Made by a program: the position numbers and the translations under genes
Notes under the pieces: generated by a model
The model's database searches: none
What the model saw: only the letters and a program-made list of their open reading frames with translations
Told to the model about the DNA's origin: nothing
Shown here: positions 17,353-26,636 of the stretch, piece by piece
Numbering within the stretch: the first letter of the stretch is position 1
Layout: each line of letters opens with the position of its first letter
Assembly: GCF_900105055.1 (NCBI RefSeq)
Contig: NZ_FNTA01000004.1
Location: forward strand, 3,441,501-3,505,500
Direction: 5' to 3'
From: Amycolatopsis lurida
GTDB lineage: Bacteria > Actinomycetota > Actinomycetes > Mycobacteriales > Pseudonocardiaceae
Length of the DNA stretch: 64,000 bases

Positions 17353-18638
17353 TGCCGGCAGGACCGCTCACTGCAGCCCAGATCTACGAACAGGTCACCG
17401 GAGGCGAAGGCACCGGTTCACTCTCTGAAGCACAGATCCGTGCCTTCAACCTGACCGCCAAGCACCACGAGCGCGCGCAGAAGCTCACCGCGCTCACCCA
17501 GAAGACCATGGCCGGCTGGCAGGGTGGCGCCAGCGACGCGGCCGCCGACGCGACGAAGCCTGTCGTGGAAGCCGCGTACGACGACGCGATGCATCTGGCC
17601 GTGGCGCAATCGGCGATCAGCGCGCAGATGGACGCGTTTGGCACGGCCAAGAACTCGGTCAAGCCGGTTCCGCCCGAGCAGCCGGCCCCGACGGCCGAAG
17701 ACGTCAAGGCGCTCATGGGTGGCGGCGGCCAGTTCACCTACTGGGACAGGGTCAAGGGGTACCAGGCCGACAGCCAGCACAACATCGACACCTTCTCGAG
17801 CTACCACTCCGCCAGCACCGCCAACGGTGACGAGCTGCCCGCCCAGTACGCGCAGCTCACCGACCCCGGTGGCAGCGTCACCTTGGACGAGGGCGGTGCC
17901 GGGAAACCGGCGGTCAGGGGATTCGGCGACGGCTCCGACGGACGCGAACACGGTGTCGGCGAGCCCTACCGAGGCCCCAGTGGCCCCAGTGGCCCCAGCG
18001 GACCGAGCGGCCCCAACGGGCCGAGTACACCGGCACCGGGCGCAGCTGACAGCGGCCCGCAGCCTGAGCAAGGGCCCCAGCCCGGTCAGCATCAGCCCTA
18101 CCCCGTCGGGCATCAGCCGGACGACGGAACTCGCGCGAATTCGTACACGCCACCCCAGACCACTCCGGTCGTGCCGCCTGCGGCGAACCTCGACTTCGGG
18201 CCGACCGGCAAGCCGAACCCGACGTACAACACGCCCGGAGCCTTCCCGCCCGGGTACGGCCCGGGAACGAGCGGTCCCGCGGTCCCGGGTTCGGGCGCCA
18301 GGTCACCAGGTGGGCCAGGCGGCGGCGGTTTCCGCGGCGGCGTCCCCGGGCCCGGTGGGACAGGCGGTCCCGGACAACAGCCCGGTATGGGTGGCCGAAG
18401 CGGCGCCGGGATGCCCGGCGAGGGCGTGGCCGGCCGTGGTGCGGCGGGCACGGCAGGCGCCGCCGGTCGTGGCGGGGCGAACGGGATGCCGATGGCGCCC
18501 GGCGCGGCTCGCGGGAAGGGCGAGGAGGACAAGGAGAAGAAGGCTCCGGCGTACCTCCAGAACCCGGATCCCGACGAGACCTTCGGCGGCTACATCGAAA
18601 AGCCGATGCCGCCGGTGATCGGCGAGAAGAAGAAGTAG
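17352..18638 (+). CDS. PPE-domain ESX substrate with Gly/Pro-rich C-terminus
   Basis: A 428-aa protein. The N-terminal 180 residues are helical with the W-x-G turn (GWQGGASDAA, about 55-64), typical of the PPE/WXG superfamily. After about 190 the sequence becomes Gly/Pro/Ser-rich, including a collagen-like (GPS)n run at about 215-226 and long GPGG stretches. It ends in a charged tail with PDETFGGYIEKPMPPVIGEKKK. It is likely exported by an ESX system with the upstream small protein and chaperoned by the following EspG. The ATG overlaps the previous stop (TGATG). Confidence 0.75.
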   Translation: MPAGPLTAAQIYEQVTGGEGTGSLSEAQIRAFNLTAKHHERAQKLTALTQKTMAGWQGGASDAAADATKPVVEAAYDDAMHLAVAQSAISAQMDAFGTAKNSVKPVPPEQPAPTAEDVKALMGGGGQFTYWDRVKGYQADSQHNIDTFSSYHSASTANGDELPAQYAQLTDPGGSVTLDEGGAGKPAVRGFGDGSDGREHGVGEPYRGPSGPSGPSGPSGPNGPSTPAPGAADSGPQPEQGPQPGQHQPYPVGHQPDDGTRANSYTPPQTTPVVPPAANLDFGPTGKPNPTYNTPGAFPPGYGPGTSGPAVPGSGARSPGGPGGGGFRGGVPGPGGTGGPGQQPGMGGRSGAGMPGEGVAGRGAAGTAGAAGRGGANGMPMAPGAARGKGEEDKEKKAPAYLQNPDPDETFGGYIEKPMPPVIGEKKK

Positions 18639-18665
18639 CACCACAGTCCCAGGGGAGGGAGGCAC

Positions 18666-19418
18666 GTGGTGCTCGCGCGCCCGGTCGAGATCACGCTCGA
18701 CACCTTGTTGACCGCGTTCCGTCACGCCGGCTGCGGAGATCCGCATCTGATCTTCGCCGGCGGGCTGCGCTACATCCCGCCGTCGTCGCGAAACGGCGAG
18801 GACAGGGCGGCGTTCGAGGAGCTCGGCGGGCTTGGGTTCACCGAGGGCAAGCGGCTGACCAGCGACTTCGAGGACGTCCTGCACATACTCGACCGGCCGA
18901 ACACCGAGTACTACGCGACGTTGCGAACGGAGACGGAACAGTACAACGTGCTCGTCGCCGTCCGCGGACGTGCCGCGGTGACCGCGATCTGCGAAGGCAA
19001 CCGCGTGTGGCTGAAAGGCGTACGGACCGCCGACCGCGCGGCGGCGCTCGTGATGAACCTGCCCGAGTACCCGTCGGCGCGGTTCGCCCCGTTCTCCTTG
19101 CCCCAAGACGACTTCAACGACAGCGGTGGGGACGGTCTCTACGACGAGCCCGAGTCCCGAAGCCGCGAAGCGCGGCAGCTGGACGAGGTCTTCGACCAGC
19201 CCTATTTCGGGGTCGGTTTCTTCGCCGCGGCCATGCGCCCCGACGGGGGTAAACGCACAGAGGCCACGGACGGCCTGTCCTATTTGGACCTCGACGCCGG
19301 ACGCGTGGCCATGCACGTGAGCGGTTCTCCCCGGAACCGGTACATCACCGTCCTGCCCGGCGAACCCACACTACTGGCCCAGAAAGTCGCCGCACTGCGC
19401 GCGAGCCTCGATCACTGA
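18666..19418 (+). CDS. EspG-family ESX secretion chaperone
   Basis: A 250-aa EspG-like protein. The N-terminus VEITLDTLLTAFRHAGCGDPH and the central ALVMNLPEYPSARFAPFSLPQDDF, followed by the C-terminal GxxxYITVLPGEPTLLAQKVAAL, fit the two-lobed EspG fold that binds PPE proteins in the cytosol and delivers them to the ESX machine. The GTG at 18666 follows AGGGGAGGGAGGC. It lies 27 bp after the PPE gene. No EccB/C/D/E core genes are in the window, so this is an orphan substrate-chaperone cassette. Its 3' end overlaps the convergent regulator by 48 bp. Confidence 0.78.
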   Translation: MVLARPVEITLDTLLTAFRHAGCGDPHLIFAGGLRYIPPSSRNGEDRAAFEELGGLGFTEGKRLTSDFEDVLHILDRPNTEYYATLRTETEQYNVLVAVRGRAAVTAICEGNRVWLKGVRTADRAAALVMNLPEYPSARFAPFSLPQDDFNDSGGDGLYDEPESRSREARQLDEVFDQPYFGVGFFAAAMRPDGGKRTEATDGLSYLDLDAGRVAMHVSGSPRNRYITVLPGEPTLLAQKVAALRASLDH

Positions 19419-20153
19419 CTCGATCAGGCGCACCGACCGCACCGGATCCAGCGCGACGGCGTCCATAGTGGGCCGAAGGTAGGGCGCGACATCGCAGGGC
19501 CGGTGCAGGAACAGCCCGCATCGCCGATGCTCCAGGTACACCACCGGCGATGCGTCGCCGAATTCCAGCAAGACGTAGGCACCGCCCGCATGTGCCCCGG
19601 CGGCGAACGGGATGACCCGGAGTTCGACGTTGGGCCGCTCCGCCATCGAGATGAGATGCCGAAGCTGATTCGCCATCACCCGCGGCCCACCGACCTGGCG
19701 ATGCAGCGCCCCTTCGTCGATATACGCGACGAACCTCTTCTGCTCCATCAGTTTGCGCCGCAGTGCCGAGGACGCGGCTCTCGCGTAGGAGGGAGTCTGC
19801 AGCAGATCCGGCAGGAACGTGACCCCGAAGGCGACGATCTTGGTGGCCTCCTTTTCGTATTGCGCAAGCGTTTCACTCTGAAGAGCCACGTCGGCGAACC
19901 ACCACGGCCCGCTGTCGCGAGACAGCGAGAGCAGCGCCTCTCGTCGCTCCCCGGTGACCTGATACACCGCGAGCAGCGCCGACACCTCTTCCGCGGACGC
20001 CGCACGCGTACCGGTTTCGATCCGGCTGATCGTCGACTGGGACCACGCCAGTTTGTCGGCCACTTCGGTCGCGGCCAGTCTGGCGGCCTTCCGCGCGACT
20101 CGAAGTCCGTCGGCGAGGGCCCTCGCATGGGGTGCAGGTCTCGGCTTCGGCAT
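19371..20153 (-). CDS. XRE-type regulator with DUF5753 domain
   Basis: A 260-aa regulator with an N-terminal helix-turn-helix (ALADGLRVARKAARLAATEVADKLAWSQSTISRIETG) and a C-terminal DUF5753 domain (ending in LIESVIEARA), a combination frequent in actinomycete development and secondary metabolism. I chose the ATG at 20153 because AAGGTG lies 6 nt upstream. An ATG at 20189 that overlaps an upstream stop (ATGA) would add 12 residues. A hairpin (arms 20163-20170 and 20178-20185) lies between the two starts. The target is unknown; the convergent ESX cassette is a candidate only by position. Confidence 0.8.
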   Translation of the reverse strand: MPKPRPAPHARALADGLRVARKAARLAATEVADKLAWSQSTISRIETGTRAASAEEVSALLAVYQVTGERREALLSLSRDSGPWWFADVALQSETLAQYEKEATKIVAFGVTFLPDLLQTPSYARAASSALRRKLMEQKRFVAYIDEGALHRQVGGPRVMANQLRHLISMAERPNVELRVIPFAAGAHAGGAYVLLEFGDASPVVYLEHRRCGLFLHRPCDVAPYLRPTMDAVALDPVRSVRLIESVIEARAQCGDFLGQ

Positions 20154-20185
20154 CACGAGCACCTTGCCCGGTGCGCTCGGGCAAG

Positions 20186-20389
20186 TCATTCCCCGAGCCG
20201 GGCGACCTCGCGAACGGCTTCGGAAATGGTCGGGAAGTCCTTACGCGGCAAGGCTCCGTGGTTGCTTTCGACCTTCGCGCTCACCTTGACGCCCGGGTTG
20301 CGCTCGGTCTCGCCGTCGAGACTGCCGAAGGAGGCCGCCGGTGTCTTCGACGGGGAGCATTCCGGGCCAGATAGAGGAAGTCATGAGGG
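20186..20389 (-). pseudogene. Possible small gene remnant or frameshifted ORF upstream of the XRE gene
   Basis: The last 47 codons before the stop at 20186 (FGSLDGETERNPGVKVSAKV...DFPTISEAVREVARLGE) have clear GC-ending codon use and a protein-like sequence, but the frame lacks an ATG/GTG start before an upstream stop except an internal GTG. A second frame begins with an ATG at 20389 (MTSSIWPGMLPVEDTGG) and then degenerates. Together they look like a small gene of about 65 residues split by a frameshift, or a sequencing indel. Its stop overlaps the alternative XRE start. Function unknown. Confidence 0.35.
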
Positions 20390-20423
20390 AACTACGGCTC
20401 TGACGTCGCACTGACACGAAAAA

Positions 20424-20447
20424 GCCCCCTCACGACAGCGAGGGGGC
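20424..20447 (-). terminator. Terminator of the nuo operon
   Basis: GCCCCCTC (20424-20431) and GAGGGGGC (20440-20447) form an 8-bp stem, followed on the minus strand by TTTTTCG, 17 bp after the nuoN stop. This is a standard intrinsic terminator for the minus-strand operon. Confidence 0.88.
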
Positions 20448-20463
20448 CTTCCGTGAAGCGGGA

Positions 20464-22029
20464 CTACTTGAGGGCGAAACCGCCGGAGCCCGCCCAGTCG
20501 AGGGCGAACGCCGGGAGCAGGCCGAGGACCAGCGTGACGATGACGCCGAGCGTGATCGCCGTGGTGGTGAACGCGCCGGGCACCGTGACGGTCGGGCCGT
20601 CGGGGGCGGGCTCGGAGAAGTACATCAGCACGATCACCCGCAGGTAGAAGAACGCGGCGACGGCGCTGAAGATCAGGGCGACGACGACCAGCGGGGCCAT
20701 CCCGTCGGACAGGGCCGCCGAGAACACCACGAACTTGCCGACGAAGCCACTGGTCAGCGGGATACCGGCCAAGGCGAGGAGCAGGAAGGTGAACACACCT
20801 GCCAGCACTGGAGACCGCTTCGCCAGGCCCGCCCAGGCGGACAGGTGCGTCGCCTCACCGTTCGCGTCCCGCACCAGCGAGACGACACCGAACGCGGCGA
20901 GTGTGGTGAAGCCGTAGGCCAGCAGGTAGAACAGCGTGCTCGAGAGGCCTTCTTCGGTCATCGCGATGGCACCCACCAGCAGGAAGCCGGCGTGCGCGAT
21001 GGACGAGTAGGCGATCATGCGCTTCACGTCGGTCTGCGTCAGGCCCAGCACCGCGCCGATCAGCATCGAGATGATCGCGACGCCCCAGAGCACGCCGCGC
21101 CATTCCCAGCTCGTCGACTCGAACGCCACCTGGAACACCCGCAGGATCCCGCCGAACGCGGCGACCTTGGTGCAGGCGCCCATGAACGCGGTGACCGGGG
21201 TCGGCGCGCCCTGGTAGACGTCCGGGGTCCAGGTGTGGAACGGGCCGACCGAACCCTTGAACAGCAGGCCCACCGCGAGCAGCCCGAGCCCGGCGAACAG
21301 CAGCGTGTCCGACCGGTCCGAACCGGCGGCGGCGTTGGCGATGTCCGACAGCTTCACGGAGTTCGCGTAGCCGTAGAGCAGCGCGAGACCGTAGAGGAAG
21401 AACGCCGACGAGAAGGCGCCGAGCAGGAAGTACTTGACCGCGGATTCCTGCGAGAGCAGGCGGCGACGGCGCGCGAGACCGCACATCAGGTACAGCGGCA
21501 GGCTCAGCACTTCGAGCGCGATGAACATGGTGAGCAGATCGTTCGCCGCGACGAAGGCCATCATGCCGCCGAGCGCGAACAGCGTCAGCGGGAAGACCTC
21601 GGTCTGCATGCCGGTGGTGCCGACCTGCGCGCGGTCCTGGACCGTGCCCGGCCGGATACCGGCCTGCGCGACGAACGCGCCGCCCGGCTCGACCGAGCGG
21701 TCCGCGATCAGCAGCAGCGCGCCCAGCGCCAGCGCCAGCAGCGTGCCCCAGAGGAACAGCGACGGCCGATCGACGGCGATCGAGCCGCTGAAGGTCGTGA
21801 TGCCGTTCTTCGGCGCGGACGAACTGGCGTACCAGGCCAGGAAGACGCCCGCCGCCCCGATCCCGACCAGGGACAGGAAGACCTGCGACGGCCACCGCAT
21901 GTGCTTGGGCAGGAAGGCTTCGAACAGCACGCTGACACACGCGGCCCCGAGGATGATCAGGATCGGCGTGACGGCGAAGTAGTCGATCGACGGCACCGTC
22001 ACCGGTGGCGCCTGAGTCAAGAAGTGCAC
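20464..22029 (-). CDS. nuoN: NADH-quinone oxidoreductase subunit N
   Basis: NuoN, 521 aa, is one of the three Mrp-antiporter-like proton channels in the membrane arm of complex I. It has about 14 hydrophobic helices. The FKGSVGPFHTWTPDVYQGAPTPVTAFM segment contains the conserved channel lysine and the broken-helix region, and the MIAYSSIAHAGFLL stretch is diagnostic. The GTG start is 3 bp after the nuoM stop. As the last gene of the operon it is followed by an intrinsic terminator. Confidence 0.95.
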   Translation of the reverse strand: MHFLTQAPPVTVPSIDYFAVTPILIILGAACVSVLFEAFLPKHMRWPSQVFLSLVGIGAAGVFLAWYASSSAPKNGITTFSGSIAVDRPSLFLWGTLLALALGALLLIADRSVEPGGAFVAQAGIRPGTVQDRAQVGTTGMQTEVFPLTLFALGGMMAFVAANDLLTMFIALEVLSLPLYLMCGLARRRRLLSQESAVKYFLLGAFSSAFFLYGLALLYGYANSVKLSDIANAAAGSDRSDTLLFAGLGLLAVGLLFKGSVGPFHTWTPDVYQGAPTPVTAFMGACTKVAAFGGILRVFQVAFESTSWEWRGVLWGVAIISMLIGAVLGLTQTDVKRMIAYSSIAHAGFLLVGAIAMTEEGLSSTLFYLLAYGFTTLAAFGVVSLVRDANGEATHLSAWAGLAKRSPVLAGVFTFLLLALAGIPLTSGFVGKFVVFSAALSDGMAPLVVVALIFSAVAAFFYLRVIVLMYFSEPAPDGPTVTVPGAFTTTAITLGVIVTLVLGLLPAFALDWAGSGGFALK

Positions 22030-22032
22030 GGT

Positions 22033-23583
22033 TTACTTGCCTCCCTGCACGGCAGACATGGTCTGCTGCACCGACGGGGTGATCGTGTCGAGCACCGGCT
22101 TGGGATAGAACCCGAGCGCGATGATCAGCACGACCATCGGCGCCAGGATCGCGATCTCCTTGCCGCCGAGGTCCTTGATGGCTTTGGTCGCCCCGAGTTC
22201 GGGGGCGATGGCCGTGCCGGGGCCGCCACCCGCGCCGATCAGGGCGTCACCGCGGACGGGGCCCTGCATGACGCGTTGGTAGAGCCAGAGCACGTACGCC
22301 GCGGCCAGCACCATGCCGACCGTCGCGATGATCGTGTACACCGGGTAGTCCACAAAGGATCCCAGCAGCACCAGGAACTCACTGATGAAGGAGTTCGTGC
22401 CGGGCAGGGACAAAGTGGACAGACCGGCGATGAGCAGCATCCCGCCGAGCAGCGGGGTCACCTTCGCCATGCCGCCGTAGTCGGAGATCCGCGTGGACCC
22501 GCCGCGCATCACGATCAGGCCGACGACCACGATCAGCATGCCGGTGGCGAGGCTGTGGTTCAGCATGTACGACACCGAGCCGACCATCGCCTGCTCGTTG
22601 AAGGTGAAGATGCCCAGCGCGATGAAGCCGAAGTGGGCGATCGACACGTAGGCGATGAAGCGCTTCATGTCGCGCTGCCCGGCTGCGAGGATCGATCCAT
22701 AAAGGACACCCGCGACCGCGAGCACCAGCACCCATGGCGCGAGTTCCTTGCTGGCCTCCGGGAACATCGGGAGGCAGTAGCGCAGGAACCCGAACGTGCC
22801 GACCTTGTCCAGCACGCCGACCAGCAGGACCGCGACGCCGATGGGCGCCTGGCCCGCGGCGTCCGGCAGCCAGGTGTGGAACGGCACCAACGGGGCCTTG
22901 ATCGCGAACGCGAGGAAGAACCCGATGAAGAGCCAGATCTGGGTGCCCAGCGGGGCGTCACGGACGACCGTGACGAGCGTTTCCCAGTCGAAGGTGCCCT
23001 TGCCGAGTTCGTCCGAAGCCAGCGAGTACGCCCCGATCGCCGAGGCCAGCATGATCAGGCCGCCGAGGAACGAGTACAGGAAGAACTTGACCGCCGCGTA
23101 CTGCCGGTTCGCGCCGCCGTAGCCGCCGATCAGGAAGTACATCGGGATCAGCATGATCTCGAACAGCACGTAGAACAGGAAGACGTCGGTCGCGGCGAAC
23201 ACCGCGATGGTCAGCGCCTCCTGCACCAGGATCAGCGACAGGAACCCGCCCGCCGAGCGCCCGGCCGGGAGCTTGTCGGTGAGGCCCAGCGCGCCGACCA
23301 CGATCGGCACCAGCAGGCCGATCACCGCGATCATCACCAGCGCGATGCCGTCGATGCCGAACGAGATGTGGATGCCGAAGTTCGGGATCCAGTCCATCGA
23401 GGACTTCTGCTGGATCCGGTCCCCCGAAGGCGTGTAGCTCGCCCACATCGGGATCACCAGCAGGAACGTCAGGAGCGACACCACGAGCGCGGTGAGCGTC
23501 GCCAGCCTGTCGTTCTTCTTCATCCCCGCGACGACCGCGGCGCCGGCGAGCGGCAGCAGGATGGATGCGAGTACCCAGGTCAT
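22033..23583 (-). CDS. nuoM: NADH-quinone oxidoreductase subunit M
   Basis: NuoM, 516 aa, is a membrane-arm antiporter-like subunit. FAIKAPLVPFHTWLPDAAGQAPIGVAVLL carries the channel lysine and the discontinuous helix, and MKRFIAYVSIAHFGFIALGIF follows. The start ATG overlaps the nuoL stop by one base (TGATG), so the two are coupled. Length is normal for the family. Confidence 0.95.
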   Translation of the reverse strand: MTWVLASILLPLAGAAVVAGMKKNDRLATLTALVVSLLTFLLVIPMWASYTPSGDRIQQKSSMDWIPNFGIHISFGIDGIALVMIAVIGLLVPIVVGALGLTDKLPAGRSAGGFLSLILVQEALTIAVFAATDVFLFYVLFEIMLIPMYFLIGGYGGANRQYAAVKFFLYSFLGGLIMLASAIGAYSLASDELGKGTFDWETLVTVVRDAPLGTQIWLFIGFFLAFAIKAPLVPFHTWLPDAAGQAPIGVAVLLVGVLDKVGTFGFLRYCLPMFPEASKELAPWVLVLAVAGVLYGSILAAGQRDMKRFIAYVSIAHFGFIALGIFTFNEQAMVGSVSYMLNHSLATGMLIVVVGLIVMRGGSTRISDYGGMAKVTPLLGGMLLIAGLSTLSLPGTNSFISEFLVLLGSFVDYPVYTIIATVGMVLAAAYVLWLYQRVMQGPVRGDALIGAGGGPGTAIAPELGATKAIKDLGGKEIAILAPMVVLIIALGFYPKPVLDTITPSVQQTMSAVQGGK

Positions 23584-25481
23584 CAGGAGAACCTCACCAG
23601 CAGGAGTGCCGCCAGAAGCAGGAATGTGCCGCCCAGCATGGACAGTGCGTACGAGCGGACGAAGCCGGTCTGCAGGCGGCGCAGGCGCCCGGATCCGCCA
23701 CCGAGCGCGGCGGCGAGGCCGTTGACGGCGCCGTCGACCCCGCGGTTGTCCACGTAGACCAGCGCGCGGGCGAGCCAGGTGCCCGGGCGGGCGACCAGCG
23801 TCTCGTTCAGGGTGTTGCCGTACAGGTCGTTGCGCGCGGCCTTGACCACGGCGGAGACCCGCTCGGGGCGTTCCACCGGAACGTCCTTACGGCCGACGAA
23901 GAGCCACGCCGCCGCCGCGCCGAGCACGGACAGCGCCACGGTGAGGATCGGGACCAGCGCGTGCGGGATGACGCTGTGGCCGCCCTCTTCGAGCGGGCCG
24001 ACCACCGGCGAAAGCCATTCGGCGAACCGGTCGCCGAGGGCGAAGAACGCGCCGGCGCCGATCGAGCCGATCGCCAGGATGATCATCGGCCACTTCATGA
24101 TCGCCGGAGACTCGTGCGGGTGGAAGTCGCGGCCGTCGCTGGACTTGATCTCCTTCCAGCGTTCCTTGCCGAAGAAGGTCATCACCATCAGTCGCGTCAT
24201 GTAGAACGCGGTGAGCCCGGCGCCGAGCAGTGCCGCGCCGCCCATCACCCAGCCGCGCCAACCGCCCTGGGACAGCGCCGCTTCGATGATCGCGTCCTTG
24301 GTGAAGAAGCCCGAGAGCGGCGGGATGCCGATCAGTGCCAGGTAACCGAGCGCGAAGGTCCAGAAGGTGACCGGCATGTGCTTGCGCAGCCCGCCGTACT
24401 TCCGCATGTCGACCTCGTCGTTCATGGCGTGCATGACCGAACCGGCCCCGAGGAACAGCCCGGCCTTGAAGAAACCGTGCGCCACGAGGTGCATGATGCC
24501 GAGCGCGTAGGCGATCGGGCCGAGACCGACGGCCAGCATCATGTAACCGATCTGGCTGACCGTGGAGTACGCCAGGACCTTCTTGATGTCGTCGTAGGCG
24601 CAGCCGATGATGCACCCGATCAAGAGCGTGACCGTACCGACGAGCGTGACGATCAGGCGGCCGTCCGCGGTGGCGTTGAAGATCTCGTGCGCGCGGGCGA
24701 CCAGGTAGACGCCGGCGGTGACCATCGTCGCCGCGTGGATGAGGGCCGAGACCGGGGTCGGGCCCTCCATCGCGTCGGGAAGCCAGGCCTGGAGCGGGAA
24801 CTGGCCGGACTTACCGCAGGCGCCCAGCAGCAGCAGGATCGCGATCGCGGTGACCGCGCCGGTCGGGATCTGGCCGACGGCGCCGAAGACCTCGGCGTAC
24901 CCGGTGCTCCCGACGTACTTGAACATCAGGAAGATCGCCAGCGCGAGCCCGACGTCACCGACGCGGTTCATCAGGAACGCCTTCTTCGCCGCGGTGGCCG
25001 CGGACGGGCGGTCCTGGTACCAGCCGATGAGCAGGTACGACGCGAGACCCACGCCTTCCCAGCCGAGGTACAGCGTCACGAAGCTGTTGCCCAGCACCAG
25101 GATCAGCATCGAGGCGACGAACAGGTTGAGGTACGCGAAGAACCTCGACCGATCGCGATCCTCGGCCATGTAGCCGATCGAGTAGAAGTGGATCAGCATG
25201 CCGACGCCGGTGATCAGCAGCACGAACGTCAGCGAAAGCGCGTCGATCCGGAGCCCGAAGTCGACCTGCAGCGCCGAAACCGGGATCCACGAGAACAGTT
25301 TGACGTCCGCGGTGGCCTTCGTGTCGGCCGTGAAGAACAGGATCAGGCCGTACACAAAGGACAGGGAGACGGTCGCACTGCCGAGGAGGTGCCCCCAGGG
25401 ACGAGCGCGTTTACCGGCCAGCAGAAGAATCAGTGCGCCAAGAGCCGGGAAGGCCACCAGCAGCCACGATGATGCGGTCAC
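23583..25481 (-). CDS. nuoL: NADH-quinone oxidoreductase subunit L
   Basis: NuoL, 632 aa, is the distal proton-pumping subunit whose C-terminal lateral helix runs along the membrane arm. GKSGQFPLQAWLPDAMEGPTPVSALIHAATMVTAGVYL is the family signature with the channel lysine, and YSTVSQIGYMMLAVG follows. The GTG start lies 10 bp after the nuoK stop. Confidence 0.95.
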   Translation of the reverse strand: MTASSWLLVAFPALGALILLLAGKRARPWGHLLGSATVSLSFVYGLILFFTADTKATADVKLFSWIPVSALQVDFGLRIDALSLTFVLLITGVGMLIHFYSIGYMAEDRDRSRFFAYLNLFVASMLILVLGNSFVTLYLGWEGVGLASYLLIGWYQDRPSAATAAKKAFLMNRVGDVGLALAIFLMFKYVGSTGYAEVFGAVGQIPTGAVTAIAILLLLGACGKSGQFPLQAWLPDAMEGPTPVSALIHAATMVTAGVYLVARAHEIFNATADGRLIVTLVGTVTLLIGCIIGCAYDDIKKVLAYSTVSQIGYMMLAVGLGPIAYALGIMHLVAHGFFKAGLFLGAGSVMHAMNDEVDMRKYGGLRKHMPVTFWTFALGYLALIGIPPLSGFFTKDAIIEAALSQGGWRGWVMGGAALLGAGLTAFYMTRLMVMTFFGKERWKEIKSSDGRDFHPHESPAIMKWPMIILAIGSIGAGAFFALGDRFAEWLSPVVGPLEEGGHSVIPHALVPILTVALSVLGAAAAWLFVGRKDVPVERPERVSAVVKAARNDLYGNTLNETLVARPGTWLARALVYVDNRGVDGAVNGLAAALGGGSGRLRRLQTGFVRSYALSMLGGTFLLLAALLLVRFS

Positions 25482-25491
25482 TCTTGAACCC

Positions 25492-25791
25492 CTAGTACTT
25501 CAGCAGGTTGGTGTCGTCGACCGAGGCCGAGCGCCGGGTGCGGAAGATCGCCATGATGATCGCGAGCCCCACCACGACCTCCGCGGCGGCGACGACCATC
25601 ACGAAGAACGCCATCACCTGGCCGTCCAGCGACCCGTTGATCCGGGCGAACGTGACCAGGGACAGGTTCGCCGCGTTCAGCATCAGCTCGATGCACATGA
25701 ACACGACGATCGCGTTGCGGCGCACCAGCACCCCGACCGCGCCGATGGCGAACAGCAGCGCGGACAGGAGCAGGTAGTACGTCGGGGTCAT
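25492..25791 (-). CDS. nuoK: NADH-quinone oxidoreductase subunit K
   Basis: NuoK, 99 aa, has three membrane helices. The conserved glutamates in FMCIELMLNAANL and AAAEVVVGLAII are part of the proton path. The ATG overlaps the nuoJ stop (ATGA). Length and sequence are fully typical. Confidence 0.96.
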   Translation of the reverse strand: MTPTYYLLLSALLFAIGAVGVLVRRNAIVVFMCIELMLNAANLSLVTFARINGSLDGQVMAFFVMVVAAAEVVVGLAIIMAIFRTRRSASVDDTNLLKY

Positions 25792-26636
25792 TCCTCGTCC
25801 CCTTCTTTCTTACCTACGAGCGCGTGCGGCCCTACAGCGTCGTCGGCGGTCCCGGCGACCTGCTTGCGCTCGGTTTCCAGCTGCGCGGCCGAAGTCGACT
25901 CGATGATCTCCGAGAGCGACTCCCTGGCGATCGAGCCGTCGGGCAGCAGCGCCGGGGTGGCGACCGAGTTGGCCGTGGCGAAGACACCCGGGCCGGGCAG
26001 CGGCGAAGGCCGGTCGTGCTTCCCGGTGAACCGGTCGACGACGAGTTCCTTCTGGTTCTTCTTGCCGCCCTTGGCGTGCCGGTCGGTGAACGCGAGCACC
26101 ATCGCGCCGAGCGCGGCGGTGATCAGCAGCGCCGACGTGAGCTCGAACGGGAACAGGTACTTGGTGAAGATCAGCCGTCCCAGCCCGCCGGGGCCGCCGC
26201 CGTCGACGTTCGCCGGGTCGACCGGCAGGGCCGGGGTCACGTTGGCCATCGCGCGGGCGAGACCCGCGGCGAGCAGCCCGCCGACGCCGATACCGAGCAG
26301 AGTCGCCATGACCCGCTGTCCGCGCAGCACTTCGACGACCGAGTCGGAACTCTCGCGACCGACCAGCATCAGCACGAACAGGAACAGCATCATGATCGCG
26401 CCGGTGTAGACGATGATCTGCGTGAAGCCGAGGAACGGCGCCTGCTGGATCATGTACAGCGCGCCGAGGCACAGCATCGTGAGGACCAGCCACAGCGCCG
26501 AGTGCACGGCGTTGCGGGAGAAGATCATGCCGAGCCCGCCGAGCAGCGCGAGCGGCCCGAGCACCCAGAAGGCGATGGTCTCGCCAGTGGTGATGCCTGC
26601 CGAAACGTCCGTCTGGGCGAGGAAAGCCGTGATCAC
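25788..26636 (-). CDS. nuoJ: NADH-quinone oxidoreductase subunit J
   Basis: NuoJ, 282 aa. The N-terminal 190 residues hold five membrane helices with the VYTGAIMMLFLFVLM signature. The remaining 90 residues form a hydrophilic tail (KGGKKNQKELVVDRFTG...) longer than in enterobacteria, as often seen in actinobacteria. The GTG at 26636 overlaps the nuoI stop (GTGA). The frame is open further upstream, but only within nuoI. Confidence 0.93.
   Translation of the reverse strand: MITAFLAQTDVSAGITTGETIAFWVLGPLALLGGLGMIFSRNAVHSALWLVLTMLCLGALYMIQQAPFLGFTQIIVYTGAIMMLFLFVLMLVGRESSDSVVEVLRGQRVMATLLGIGVGGLLAAGLARAMANVTPALPVDPANVDGGGPGGLGRLIFTKYLFPFELTSALLITAALGAMVLAFTDRHAKGGKKNQKELVVDRFTGKHDRPSPLPGPGVFATANSVATPALLPDGSIARESLSEIIESTSAAQLETERKQVAGTADDAVGPHALVGKKEGDEE

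Noticed and set aside
20845..23757. A 970-codon plus-strand open frame antisense to nuoN/nuoM/nuoL
   Set aside because: Composition is Arg/Gly/Asp/His repeats typical of the antisense of GC-rich membrane-protein genes; the minus strand encodes clear complex I subunits.
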